Assembly: GCF_029502005.1 (NCBI RefSeq)
Contig: NZ_JAMQOT010000001.1
Span: 124,001 to 188,000 of the forward strand
Source of the DNA: Natrinema salsiterrestre
Lineage (GTDB): Archaea > Halobacteriota > Halobacteria > Halobacteriales > Natrialbaceae
DNA length: 64,000 nt
Direction of reading: 5' to 3'
Each line of letters opens with the position of its first letter. The stretch's first letter is position 1. Positions 33,221 to 41,797 of this stretch are shown piece by piece. Under the pieces are notes generated by a model. That model did not search any database and was not told the origin of the DNA. It was given only the letters and a program-made list of their open reading frames with translations. The translations under genes were made by a program, and so were the position numbers.

Positions 33221-33511
33221 ATGAGCGACTTCGACCTCGACCTCCGAGCGGTCGAGGAACACATCGACGACGAACTCGAGCTCGAGGGGAGCATCATCCT
33301 CGGCGTCCTGGACGGCGAGACACCGGCCGACGAGTGGCTCGAGGCGATCTCGAAGGGGAACGTGCTGATTCTGAACGTCGAGGGGGACGTCAACGAATTA
33401 GCCGCCGGATTCGCCCGGGATATCAGAGAGGCGGACGGAAACCTCGTCCACTTTCGGGGCTTTCTGATCGTGACGCCGCCGGGTGTGGAGGTGAGTACGG
33501 ACCGGCTGTGA
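33221..33511 (+). CDS. DUF5779 family protein
   Basis: A 96-residue conserved haloarchaeal protein recognised by MSDFDLDLRAVEEHIDDELE, the ADEWLEAISKGNVLILNVEGD core and FRGFLIVTPPGVEV near the end. Small, acidic, soluble; probably a single alpha/beta domain. Function of the family is unknown. It stands alone behind the hairpin repeat block. Confidence 0.8.
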   Translation: MSDFDLDLRAVEEHIDDELELEGSIILGVLDGETPADEWLEAISKGNVLILNVEGDVNELAAGFARDIREADGNLVHFRGFLIVTPPGVEVSTDRL

Positions 33512-33607
33512 CGACCGGACGGAAAGCGAGTAATGCGGTTCGGCAGTGGTGCGGCTCCCGTTGACTGCCGTCGAAGCAATTATATTTTTCTCACGACAGG
33601 TGGAAAC

Positions 33608-33892
33608 ATGGTTACGGTCGACTCGAAGGGGCGAGTCGTTCTCCCACAGGAGGTGCGAAATCGTCTCGGAATCTCGCCGGGAACCGAAGTCGAAATTCGA
33701 GAGGAGAACGGAAAGGCGGTCGTCGAACCGGAAGACGAACCCGACCGGATCGTCGACGACTTCGAGCGACTGATCGACGATGCCGCCGCGTACGGAACTC
33801 GAGACTCCTACGAAGATCTGGATTCCCAATCGAAGCACCACGCGGACGCGATCAAACGACACGCGAACGAGCATTCACCGGATGACGAGTGA
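33608..33892 (+). CDS. AbrB/SpoVT-type antitoxin-like DNA-binding protein
   Basis: A 94-residue protein with an N-terminal swapped-hairpin AbrB domain (MVTVDSKGRVVLPQEVRNRLGISPGTEVEI) and an acidic C-terminal half that would wrap a toxin. This is the VapB/MazE-like antitoxin form. An ATTATATTTTT box about 25 nt upstream implies a leaderless mRNA. Its stop overlaps by 11 nt the start of a truncated PIN toxin remnant, so the antitoxin seems orphaned. It may still repress its own promoter. Confidence 0.85.
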   Translation: MVTVDSKGRVVLPQEVRNRLGISPGTEVEIREENGKAVVEPEDEPDRIVDDFERLIDDAAAYGTRDSYEDLDSQSKHHADAIKRHANEHSPDDE

Positions 33893-33971
33893 CGAACCGT
33901 ATCCGTTCGATGTCGGTGGGACAGCGCTTGCACACACGAATACGCCGGTGAGTGATGATCCGCTTTCTTAT
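33882..33971 (+). pseudogene. Truncated VapC-type PIN toxin remnant
   Basis: The ATG inside the AbrB stop region opens a frame MTSDEPYPFDVGGTALAH...PVSDDPLSY, which matches the first 30 residues of haloarchaeal VapC PIN proteins, including the first active-site Asp in FDVG. After SY the frame runs into the end of the VOC gene on the other strand and continues as non-homologous, low-complexity sequence. The rest of the PIN domain, with three further catalytic acids, is missing. Confidence 0.65.
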
Positions 33972-34660
33972 CGAGGTCTCTCGGTAAACGTCAGGAAGTG
34001 GCCGTCCGGGTCGCGAACGACGATTTCTTCGTCGCTCTCCCGCACGACCGACTGCACACGATCACGCACCGCCTCGAGCGCCGCCCCGGGATCGGCCGTC
34101 TCGAATCCGAGATCGACGTGGACGCCGCCGCGGGCGTCGGCGATGCCCAGATGCGGTTCCCAGAGCTCGAGGGCCATCGGTCCGTGAAGCCGAATCCGCT
34201 TGCGGCTATCACCCTCGTCGACCGTCTCGAACCCCAGATCCTCGTAGAACGCCCGTGCGCGGTCGAGGTCCTCGACCTCGAGAACGACTTCGAAGATCCC
34301 GTCGATTCCCGGGCCGGCGACGTCCTGCTGGCCGAGTTCGACGCAGTTCCCGTCGGGATCGTACAGGTACAGCGATCGCGCGGGGCCGAACTGCGCTTCC
34401 TCGAGCTCGTACTCGCGGCCGAGCCGCTCCCACCAGTCGTCGTACTCGGATTCGGGAATCGAAAACGCGTAGTGAGTATGCAACCCGCCGCGCGGAAAGC
34501 CGTCGGGGCGGCGGAGCAGAAGGTCGGTCTCGCCGGCCTCGAAAGCGAGTTCGTCGGCCCCGCGTTCGCGGACGGTCAATCCCAGCCGCTCCTCGTAGAA
34601 CTCCCGCGCCGGCTCGAGGTACTTGGCCTCGAGCGCGAGCCAGGCCAACCCGGTTAGCAT
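33968..34660 (-). CDS. VOC family (glyoxalase/dioxygenase superfamily) protein
   Basis: A 230-residue protein made of two vicinal-oxygen-chelate repeats. The first spans MLTGLAWLALEAKYLEPAREFY to SLYLYDPDGNCVELGQ, the second FEVVLEVEDLDRARAFYEDLGF to VVRDPDGHFLTF. Metal ligands are candidates in LHTHYAF, CVELG and VHVDLG. It is probably a catechol-2,3-dioxygenase-like or glyoxalase-like enzyme; substrate unknown. The ATG at 34660 gives the natural start of the first beta strand. Its end abuts the PIN toxin remnant, so the break may have come from rearrangement here. Confidence 0.85.
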   Translation of the reverse strand: MLTGLAWLALEAKYLEPAREFYEERLGLTVRERGADELAFEAGETDLLLRRPDGFPRGGLHTHYAFSIPESEYDDWWERLGREYELEEAQFGPARSLYLYDPDGNCVELGQQDVAGPGIDGIFEVVLEVEDLDRARAFYEDLGFETVDEGDSRKRIRLHGPMALELWEPHLGIADARGGVHVDLGFETADPGAALEAVRDRVQSVVRESDEEIVVRDPDGHFLTFTERPR

Positions 34661-34801
34661 GGGGAAACGTACGCGAAGCGGATGCATAGAACCGTCGCCG
34701 AGGGCGATACCCGGAGGAACCGAACACACAGCGGCTGAGGGTCAATCTGCCGGTCCGCTACAACGGCCGACCACCGACGCACCGTTCACCCACGCTTATG
34801 G

Positions 34802-34818
34802 GGTTACGTAACGTAACC
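34802..34818 (+). promoter_or_regulatory. Palindromic operator before the 34825 gene
   Basis: GGTTACGT-A-ACGTAACC is a perfect palindrome of eight pairs around one base, 6 nt before the ATG. It sits between a TTATGG-type TATA box (34796-34801) and the start codon, a position where a bound repressor would block transcription. Confidence 0.6.
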
Positions 34819-34824
34819 GTCTGT

Positions 34825-35508
34825 ATGAGTTCACGTGCCGACGAGCGACCGAGTGAGTTCGAGGAAATCGACCGATTCGACGGCGGCGTCGGCTGGATCA
34901 CCTATCCGGATGAGACGATGCGACGCGCCAGTCACGCCCTCGAGATCGACGGCGAGGTCTGGGTGTTCGATCCCGTGGACGCAGCGGGAATCGACGAGCT
35001 CTTCGCGGAGTTCGGCGACGTCGCCGGTGTCGTCGTCATGCTCGATCGACACAAACGCGACGCCGCCGCCGTCGCGGATCGCCACGACGTGCCGGTGTAC
35101 GTCCCCGAGTTCTTCGAGGGAGTCAGCGAGGACCTCGACGCGGCGGTCGCCCGCTTCGACGACGAGCTTTCCGACACCGGACTCCGGGCGATTCCCCTGA
35201 TCGACAACCGCTTCTGGCAGGAAGTCGCGCTCTACGACCCGACCGACGGAACGCTCGTGGTTCCCGAAACGGTCGGCACGAGCGACTACTTCCTGGCCGG
35301 CGACGAGGAGCTCGGCGTCCATCCGATGTTGCGGCTGAATCCGCCCCGAACACCCCTCCGCGGCGTCGCTCCAGAACGGGTCCTCGTCGGCCACGGCCCC
35401 GGTGTCATGGCGGATGCATCGCGAGCGCTCGAGGACGCGCTCGCCGGCTCCCGCAAGCGAACCCCGCGACTGTACGCGGAGATGGCCCGCGCGCTCCTGC
35501 CGGTCTAA
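34825..35508 (+). CDS. Degenerate metallo-beta-lactamase-fold-like protein
   Basis: A 227-residue soluble protein. Order of elements recalls the metallo-beta-lactamase fold: VWVFDPVDAAGIDELF early, GVVVMLDRHKRDAAAVADRH where the HxHxDH motif would be, and VPETVGTSDYFLAG and LVGHGPGV near the end. The metal ligands are only partly kept (DRHKRDA), so it may not be an active hydrolase. Assignment is from sequence pattern by eye. The ATG at 34825 follows a palindromic operator. Confidence 0.65.
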   Translation: MSSRADERPSEFEEIDRFDGGVGWITYPDETMRRASHALEIDGEVWVFDPVDAAGIDELFAEFGDVAGVVVMLDRHKRDAAAVADRHDVPVYVPEFFEGVSEDLDAAVARFDDELSDTGLRAIPLIDNRFWQEVALYDPTDGTLVVPETVGTSDYFLAGDEELGVHPMLRLNPPRTPLRGVAPERVLVGHGPGVMADASRALEDALAGSRKRTPRLYAEMARALLPV

Positions 35509-35581
35509 CGGACAGCCGGGAGCGGTCCACCGCCACACCCGCTGGGCATACACCTAACTGCTAGCCACCCGAAACACTCCT

Positions 35582-36004
35582 GTGGTCTACGTAACCCGCG
35601 GACTCGTCGACGTCCTACTGGACCTGGCCAGCGATGCCGACCCGAGCGGCGTGACGACCGGCGTCTCTATCACCAGCGCGAGCGAGCTCGAGGGTGCGGA
35701 CGATCTCCCCCCTGACACACCGGTCTTTACCGACTTCTTCCTTCCCGATCCGGGCAACTCAGTCAACGCGGTCTTCGGTGTCAATCTGTCGACCCCCGCC
35801 GGACAGACACAGGGACGGTTCGTCTCTCACCCCGTCGGCGAACTCGAAGTGACGCGGCGGGACGATCTGGCACAGGTCGTGTTCGTCGCGGTCCCGCCGT
35901 GGGACGTCGACGAGAATTCCTTCGCCGCGTTCGATCGGAGCGGCGAGCGCCAGCCACTCGAGATCGTCGACGCGTCGCCGCCGGGCCAGTCGCTGTCGGA
36001 CTGA
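35582..36004 (+). CDS. Haloarchaeal hypothetical protein, 140 residues
   Basis: A GTG-started acidic protein with no confident family. The central motif FLPDPGNSVNAVFGVNLSTPAGQTQGRFVSHP looks conserved in type, and the N-terminal helix VTRGLVDVLLDLASDADP followed by strands recalls JAB/MPN-domain proteins without the metal-binding motif. That resemblance is weak. It lies between two regulatory-looking genes and shows no operon partner. Confidence 0.65.
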   Translation: MVYVTRGLVDVLLDLASDADPSGVTTGVSITSASELEGADDLPPDTPVFTDFFLPDPGNSVNAVFGVNLSTPAGQTQGRFVSHPVGELEVTRRDDLAQVVFVAVPPWDVDENSFAAFDRSGERQPLEIVDASPPGQSLSD

Positions 36005-36035
36005 CTCGACGGCTATCGAGGACGGCGACGGGTCA

Positions 36036-36245
36036 CTACTCGAGGTAGCCCAGTCCGCGGAGCTGTTCGGTGATCTCTTCGAACTCCGCTTCGGTGAGTT
36101 CCCCCTCCTTCTGGTGCTGAATGACGATGCTCCGGAGCAGGAATCGGACGAGGTCGCTCGTGCTCTGGAAGCTCGTCCCCTCGATGGTGTCCTCGACGCG
36201 ATCCGCGAGGTCCTTCGGGATCGACACCGTGGTGTACTCGGTCAT
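36036..36245 (-). CDS. Ribbon-helix-helix (CopG-type) regulator
   Basis: A 69-residue protein with a ribbon-helix-helix fold: the strand EYTTVSIPKDLADRVEDTI followed by a helix-turn-helix FQSTSDLVRFLLRSIVIQHQ. It binds DNA as a dimer in known homologues. The C-terminal 20 residues are acidic. The ATG used fits the family start; an ATG three codons upstream gives a MWY extension. Target genes unknown. Confidence 0.82.
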   Translation of the reverse strand: MTEYTTVSIPKDLADRVEDTIEGTSFQSTSDLVRFLLRSIVIQHQKEGELTEAEFEEITEQLRGLGYLE

Positions 36246-36472
36246 ATACCACACTCCGTCGCAGTCCCCAAAGGAGTGTCGACAGGGCGACGGCTCGCAC
36301 CCCCGTTCGACGAGGTGTCCGAGCCCGGTGTTCGATACACGGCCGCATTCTCAGCGGACAAAACGTCCGTGTTTCCAGCGGTCATTACACATCGCCGATC
36401 GATCCGTGCAGCGGTCGCGAATACTCGTCCGCCTCCACAGCCATTTTTATATCCGGCTCCGTAGCGAGAGGT

Positions 36473-36802
36473 ATGGGAGTCCGGCCACCATCGAGCGGAG
36501 ACGACGAGGAACCCGACAGCATCGAGTTCGGTATCGCTGCCGTCGACGCCCATCTCAAGCGTTCCGACCTCTCCTTTCCGGCCACGAAAGGCGACGTCAG
36601 GGCCGAAATCGGCCACGAGCGCATCCCGTACGACGTCCACGGAAACGAGGTCCCGCTGGGCGAGATGCTCGCCGAAGTCCCGACCGAGCAGTTCGATTCT
36701 CGGCAGGAACTGTTGAACGCGCTCCACCAGCCCTTCGAGGAGTACCGTCGGAACAACTCGAACGGCGTCGTCGCGCAGGTTCGCGCGCTGTTGCCCTTCT
36801 GA
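36473..36802 (+). CDS. DUF5789 family protein
   Basis: A 109-residue conserved haloarchaeal protein. The family core is IEFGIAAVDAHLKRSDLSFPAT, then a mid-chain RIPYDVHGNEVPL and ELLNALHQPFEEYRR. A TTTTATATCC box about 25 nt upstream of the ATG suggests a leaderless message. Function unknown; small and soluble. Confidence 0.75.
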   Translation: MGVRPPSSGDDEEPDSIEFGIAAVDAHLKRSDLSFPATKGDVRAEIGHERIPYDVHGNEVPLGEMLAEVPTEQFDSRQELLNALHQPFEEYRRNNSNGVVAQVRALLPF

Positions 36803-36846
36803 AGTCGGCTTCTGGAAACCGCTCGGCCACTCGTCGCCCCGTCCGA

Positions 36847-37854
36847 TCACTCGTTTCGGTCGTCTCGAGCGATCCGCTCAAGGCGGCGACGCTGCTCGCG
36901 GTGTAGCGTGACGAGCATATCCGAGAGGACGCCGAACATGAGTAGCTGGACGCCCAGCAGGATCGCGGCCGCCGAGGCGAGTGCCATGACTTCGTGACTC
37001 TGGTGGTACTGCACCCACTCCCAGAGGACGTACATCGCGATGAGACCGCCCGAGAGGATGCCGGTGACTCCCAGGCTTCCGAAGTAAAAGAGGGGATTGT
37101 TCGTCTTGGCCAGCGAGTACAGCGCGAGCAGGATCGTTCCGCCGTCTTTGACCGGGTGGAGGTTCGTCTCCGACTCGTCGGGACGTGCACTGTAACTGAC
37201 CGGGACGACCGTGGTTTCGACGCCGTGTTTGACGCATTCGACCGCGAGTTCGGTTTCGATCGTGAACCCGTCCGAGTCGAGCGAGAGCCGTTTGAACGAC
37301 TCGACGGTAAACGCCCGGTAGCCCGACAGAATGTCCTCGTAATTCGCCCCGTGAACGAACCCGAACGCGCGGTTTATCATCCGGTTCCCGAACCCGTTCA
37401 GCGCCCGCATCGCATCGTCGTCCATCTCGGCGAAGCGATTGCCGATCACGTGTTCGTACCCGCGAGAGAGCGGTTCGAGCATCGTGTCGGCGTCGGCCGG
37501 ATCGTACGTTCCGTCGCCGTCGAGCATCAAGACGTAGGGGACGGTGATGTGCTCGAGCGCTTCCCGGACCGCCTGGCCCTTGCCGTCACCGGACTGGACC
37601 AGCACGTCCGCGCCGTGGTCGCGAGCGATCTCACGGGTCCCGTCGGTCGAATCGCCGTCGACGACGAGGACGTTCGCGTATCCCTCGTCGCGGAAGCCCT
37701 CGATCACGTCGGCGATCGTCGCCGCCTCGTTGAGCGTCGGGATGAGAACGCAGACGTCGTCGGGCGAGATTTCGTCGGCCTCCTCCGAGACGGCGATCGT
37801 CTCTCCGCCATCCGAGAGACCGCTTGAGCCCGTGCGAACCGCATCGTCTTCCAT
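36847..37854 (-). CDS. aglJ: AglJ-type dolichyl-phosphate glycosyltransferase
   Basis: A 335-residue family 2 glycosyltransferase that in Haloferax adds the first hexose to dolichol phosphate for S-layer N-glycosylation. The nucleotide-binding start CVLIPTLNEAATIADVIEGF, the LDGDGTYDPADA motif with the catalytic acids, and the family block DILSGYRAFTVESFKRLSLDSD match AglJ. Two C-terminal membrane helices (about residues 255-280 and 285-310) anchor it. The ATG at 37854 was chosen over a GTG three codons upstream. Left end of the agl locus. Confidence 0.88.
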   Translation of the reverse strand: MEDDAVRTGSSGLSDGGETIAVSEEADEISPDDVCVLIPTLNEAATIADVIEGFRDEGYANVLVVDGDSTDGTREIARDHGADVLVQSGDGKGQAVREALEHITVPYVLMLDGDGTYDPADADTMLEPLSRGYEHVIGNRFAEMDDDAMRALNGFGNRMINRAFGFVHGANYEDILSGYRAFTVESFKRLSLDSDGFTIETELAVECVKHGVETTVVPVSYSARPDESETNLHPVKDGGTILLALYSLAKTNNPLFYFGSLGVTGILSGGLIAMYVLWEWVQYHQSHEVMALASAAAILLGVQLLMFGVLSDMLVTLHREQRRRLERIARDDRNE

Positions 37855-37947
37855 CGGGCACAACTCCCCCTCCGAACCGCAAAAGGCTACTGATTGACCG
37901 GTGGTGGGTCTGCGACACGGGTCCGACCACCGTGAGTCGGTCGATCG

Positions 37948-39237
37948 CTACCAGGTCAATCCCTCGTAGACCTCGAGGGCGTCCTCGTCGACGTCGATCC
38001 GTCGGCCGTCGACCAGGACCCGGCGGGCCATGCCGTCGAACGAGAGCCCGTCGAACTCCGGCCAGTCGGTCGCGACGACTGCGCCGTCCGCGCCCTCGAG
38101 CGCGGCCTCGGCGGACGCGGCGTACTCGATGTCGGGATAGTCGGGCCGCACGTTCTCGATCGCGACCGGATCGGCGGCGACGACGTCCGCACCGCGATCC
38201 GTCAGGTGATCGATCACGTCGAGCGCGCGCGACTTGCGGACATCGTCGGTGCCGGGCTTGAACGACAGTCCGAGGACCGCGATTCGGGCCCCCTCGAGGG
38301 GGACGTGTTCTTCGAGCAGATCGACGAGCCGTCGTGGCTGGGCGTCGTTGACGGTAACCGCCGCGTCGAGGAGCGCCGGTTCGTACCCCTGATCGCGAGC
38401 GCCGGCCCGCAAGGCGTTGACGTCTTTGGGGAAACACGAGCCGCCCCACCCGAGGCCCGACCGCATGAATCGCTCCGAGATCCGATCGTCGAGGCCGACC
38501 GCCTCGAGTACCTCGTAGGCGTCCGCGTCGTACTCCTTCGCGATGTTCCCCAGCTCGTTGACCAGCGAGACCTTCGACGCGAGGAAGGCGTTGTTCGCGT
38601 ACTTGATGAGTTCGGCCTCGCGAACGTCGGTCTCGACGAGATCCGTTCCCTGTCGATCGAGAATCGGTGCGTACAGTTCGCGGAGCGTCTCTGCCGCCCC
38701 GTCGCTCGAGGCTCCGAAAACGATCTTGTCCGGCTCGAGGAAGTCCTCGACCGCAGTTCCCATCCGGAGGAACTCGGGATTCATCGCGATCTCGAGGCCG
38801 TCACCGATCGCGGTTCCGGATTCCGCCTCGAGGACCGGGCCGACGACGTCCTCGGTCGTGCCGGGCAGGACCGTACTCTTGACGACCACGAGGTGGTCGC
38901 CGTCCTCGTCGGCGAGCGCGCGGCCGAGCGACTCCGCGCCGGCCCGCATGATCGCGAGGTCGAGACTGCCGTCCTCGGACTGGGGCGTCGGCAGACAGAG
39001 GAAGGTGACGTCCGTCTCGCGAACGGCATCGTAGTCCGTCGTCGCGCGGAGACTCGAGCCGGCGTGGTCGGCGATTCGTTCCGCGAGACCCGACTCGTGA
39101 ATCGGAGCCTCGCCGGCGTTTATCGCCTCGACGATGTCCTCGTCGATTTCGATGTTGATCACGTCGTGGCCGATATCCGCGAGACAGGCGGCGACGGTTG
39201 TGCCGACGTAACCGCTGCCGACGATGGAAACGTTCAT
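37948..39237 (-). CDS. aglM: UDP-glucose 6-dehydrogenase AglM
   Basis: A 429-residue NAD-dependent dehydrogenase that makes UDP-glucuronic acid, the sugar donor for several positions of haloarchaeal S-layer glycans. The Rossmann start VSIVGSGYVGTTVAACLAD, the nucleotide-sugar block ELIKYANNAFLASKVSLVNELG and the catalytic cysteine in GGSCFPKDVNAL are all present. Length agrees with the family. It is transcribed in the same direction as aglJ and aglF. Confidence 0.92.
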   Translation of the reverse strand: MNVSIVGSGYVGTTVAACLADIGHDVINIEIDEDIVEAINAGEAPIHESGLAERIADHAGSSLRATTDYDAVRETDVTFLCLPTPQSEDGSLDLAIMRAGAESLGRALADEDGDHLVVVKSTVLPGTTEDVVGPVLEAESGTAIGDGLEIAMNPEFLRMGTAVEDFLEPDKIVFGASSDGAAETLRELYAPILDRQGTDLVETDVREAELIKYANNAFLASKVSLVNELGNIAKEYDADAYEVLEAVGLDDRISERFMRSGLGWGGSCFPKDVNALRAGARDQGYEPALLDAAVTVNDAQPRRLVDLLEEHVPLEGARIAVLGLSFKPGTDDVRKSRALDVIDHLTDRGADVVAADPVAIENVRPDYPDIEYAASAEAALEGADGAVVATDWPEFDGLSFDGMARRVLVDGRRIDVDEDALEVYEGLTW

Positions 39238-39332
39238 GGAATTTGCAAGGGAGGGCGGTGATTAGTCCCTTTTGGGTTTCCGTCGAGTCAGTGGCCAGTT
39301 CGAGAACTGGGCCGTCGATCGAGGGACGGTCG

Positions 39333-40067
39333 CTACTGTTCGACCGGCTCGGGCTCTTTCTCGGTGAGTCGCTCCTCGGCGCGGTCCCTGTCTTCGGGGT
39401 AGCCGACGTCGATACGCCAGCCGTCCATCCGGATCGCATCGATGGTACGACCCGACTGAATGAGCAGATCGATCGCGTCCGGCAGTTCGTACTCCCCGCG
39501 ATCCGACGGCTGAACGAGGTGACAGGCGTGGAAAATTTCGGGCGTGAACGTGTAGAACCCGGTCATGACGAGGTTCGACGGGGGATCCTCCGGTTTCTCC
39601 ATCACTTCGACGATCTCGCCATACTCGTTGGTGTCGAGCACGCCGTACCTCGAGGCTTCCTCGTAGGGAACTTCCTCGACGAGGAACGCGGCGTCGGCGC
39701 GCTCTTCTCGCTGGCGGTTGATCACGTCGCCGAGGTTCGCTCGAAAGACGTTGTCCCCCAGCATGAGCATGAAGTCGTCGTCGATGTGGGGCTCCGCCTG
39801 GAGGATGGCGTGAGCGAGCCCGAGTTGTTCGCGCTGATGAGCGTAGGTGATCGGGACGCCCTCGTACTCGTCGCCGTAGCGTTCGATGATCTTCTCTTTC
39901 ATGTAGCCGACGACGAGAACGAACTCGGTCGCGCCGATCTCGATGAGGTTGTCCATGACGTCCTCGATGAGCGGTTTGCCGTCGACTTCGACGAGGACCT
40001 TCGGCTTGTCGTCGGTGAGCGGCCGGAGGCGGGTTCCCTTCCCCGCGGCCAGCACGACTGCTTGCAT
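39333..40067 (-). CDS. aglF: Sugar-1-phosphate nucleotidyltransferase AglF
   Basis: A 244-residue enzyme that activates glucose-1-phosphate with UTP (Haloferax AglF) to supply UDP-glucose, the substrate of AglM two genes downstream on the strand. The signature VVLAAGKGTRLRPLTDDKPK is followed by VGYMKEKI, the GDN motif in MLGDNVFRANLG, and WRIDVGYPEDRDRA near the end. The ATG giving MQAVVLAAG at 40067 is the natural start; an ATG two codons earlier is possible. A TATA-like ATATAAT lies about 25 nt upstream. Confidence 0.88.
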   Translation of the reverse strand: MQAVVLAAGKGTRLRPLTDDKPKVLVEVDGKPLIEDVMDNLIEIGATEFVLVVGYMKEKIIERYGDEYEGVPITYAHQREQLGLAHAILQAEPHIDDDFMLMLGDNVFRANLGDVINRQREERADAAFLVEEVPYEEASRYGVLDTNEYGEIVEVMEKPEDPPSNLVMTGFYTFTPEIFHACHLVQPSDRGEYELPDAIDLLIQSGRTIDAIRMDGWRIDVGYPEDRDRAEERLTEKEPEPVEQ

Positions 40068-40328
40068 ATGCACCTGATTCTACTTGAGTATTATATGTCT
40101 TCGGGGATGGTTGATCCGGCCATCGACTGCCTCGTCGCATCGGAACACGTGTGAGTGATCAGCACCGAGCCCGTCACCTGCTCGGGAACGATCACGTTAC
40201 CGAATGATCGTTTGCATCGATCGAAAGAGGGGAGTCTTCCGATGGATCGTCGGTACCGGTCGAAAACATGGTATTGATAGGTCGACGGTAGTAACTCAAT
40301 GCTACCCCCGGCCCGCAAGTGACAATCA

Positions 40329-41756
40329 ATGAGATACGGTCACACTTCGATAGTGAATTTCCTGTCGCGTCTGGTAATGTCTCTCTCGGGCTTCGTCGCC
40401 ACAATCGTCCTCACACGGACCCTCGGTCAGAACCAGTACGGAACGTATGTGGTCGTTCTATCGGTTCTGGCGTGGGTGGCGATGGTCGGCAAACTCGGGC
40501 TCCCGCAGGCGATCCGAAAGCGAGTAAGCGAACCAAACGAAGGCAACTACGTCGTTTCCGGTGCGATCGCCCAGTTCGGATTGTACGTGGTCGTAGCTGT
40601 CTTTCTCTGGCTCGCGCGTCCCTATCTAAACGAGTTCATGGGGCTCGAGGCGACGTGGGTGTTGATTGCGATGTTAGCGACCCAGCTCGGATTGATCTTC
40701 GTTCAGTCAGTCCTCGACGGTCAACACCTCGTTCACGTTTCCAGCATCCTCACACCGGTCGAATGGACGGGTCGTAGTCTCGTTCAGGTCGGGCTTGTTC
40801 TCTCCGGATTCGGAATTGCGGGCGCGTTTGCCGGATACGTCATCGGCGCAATCGTTGCGACCGTTATTGGCTTGTACTTTATAACCGTTCCCGCTACATA
40901 TCCGTCCCGGGGAGATTTCTCTCGGCTCAAGACGTACGCACAGTTCTCGTGGCTGGGTTCAATCAAAGGGCGGACGTTTATGTCGATGGACACGCTCATT
41001 CTGGCCGTCTTCGTCTCGAACAGTTTCATCGCCGTCTACGAGATTGCGTGGAATCTCGCGTCCCTATTCGCGATTTTCGGTGCATCCATCTCTCAAACGC
41101 TCTTTCCGGAGATGAGTAAGATTTCGTCGGAGTCCGGTTCCGACGCGGAGATCGTCGAGCTATTGCGTATGAGTCTCGCGTACTCCGGATTGTTCATCAT
41201 CCCGGGGCTCGTCGGAAGCGCCCTCGTGGGAGATGTCGTGTTGACGATCTACGGTTCGGGATTCTCCGTTGGATACTACCTCCTCCTCGTGCTCACGTTC
41301 GCACGACTCCTCTACGGATACATGGAGCAATTTCTGAACACCATCGATGCCATTGATCGACCGGATCTCACGTTCTACATCAACGCCATCTTCGTTGCGG
41401 TGAACACCGTTTTGAACGTCGTCCTTACCTGGAGGTTCGGCTGGTACGGCGCAGCAGTGGCGACTACGGTATCCGCTGGATTGGGACTCGTCCTCGGATA
41501 TTATTACGCCAGCCAAGTTATCGATGTCGTCGTGCCGCTCGGTGAAGTCGCTAAACAGTGTTCCGCTGCCGGAATCATGGCCGCTGTCGTGCTCGTCGGT
41601 CGTGTTCTGCTCGGTGACACCCTACCGATCGTTATCGTGCTCGTCGGAATCGGTGCGACGATCTACTTTTCGGTCTTGTTCGTTCTCTCCCGACAATTCC
41701 GGAGAACTGTTCGTGAGAACCTCCCGTTTACACTCCCCGTTGTCGCACCGGAGTAG
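40329..41756 (+). CDS. Lipid-linked oligosaccharide flippase (AglR/Wzx-like)
   Basis: A 475-residue membrane protein of the MATE/MOP polysaccharide-export group with twelve or more hydrophobic segments, starting RYGHTSIVNFLSRLVMSLSGF. Characteristic internal elements are the TRTLGQNQYGTYVVVLS motif in the first helix pair and the charged LKTYAQFSWLGSIKGRTFMSMDTL linker at the midpoint. In the agl locus it should carry dolichyl-linked glycan across the membrane (AglR role, inference). It opens a plus-strand set, divergent from aglF over a 260-nt gap. Confidence 0.82.
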   Translation: MRYGHTSIVNFLSRLVMSLSGFVATIVLTRTLGQNQYGTYVVVLSVLAWVAMVGKLGLPQAIRKRVSEPNEGNYVVSGAIAQFGLYVVVAVFLWLARPYLNEFMGLEATWVLIAMLATQLGLIFVQSVLDGQHLVHVSSILTPVEWTGRSLVQVGLVLSGFGIAGAFAGYVIGAIVATVIGLYFITVPATYPSRGDFSRLKTYAQFSWLGSIKGRTFMSMDTLILAVFVSNSFIAVYEIAWNLASLFAIFGASISQTLFPEMSKISSESGSDAEIVELLRMSLAYSGLFIIPGLVGSALVGDVVLTIYGSGFSVGYYLLLVLTFARLLYGYMEQFLNTIDAIDRPDLTFYINAIFVAVNTVLNVVLTWRFGWYGAAVATTVSAGLGLVLGYYYASQVIDVVVPLGEVAKQCSAAGIMAAVVLVGRVLLGDTLPIVIVLVGIGATIYFSVLFVLSRQFRRTVRENLPFTLPVVAPE

Positions 41757-41797
41757 ACCGGTTATTTCATCACCGTCCGTTCGCCTACGGAGCGTAT

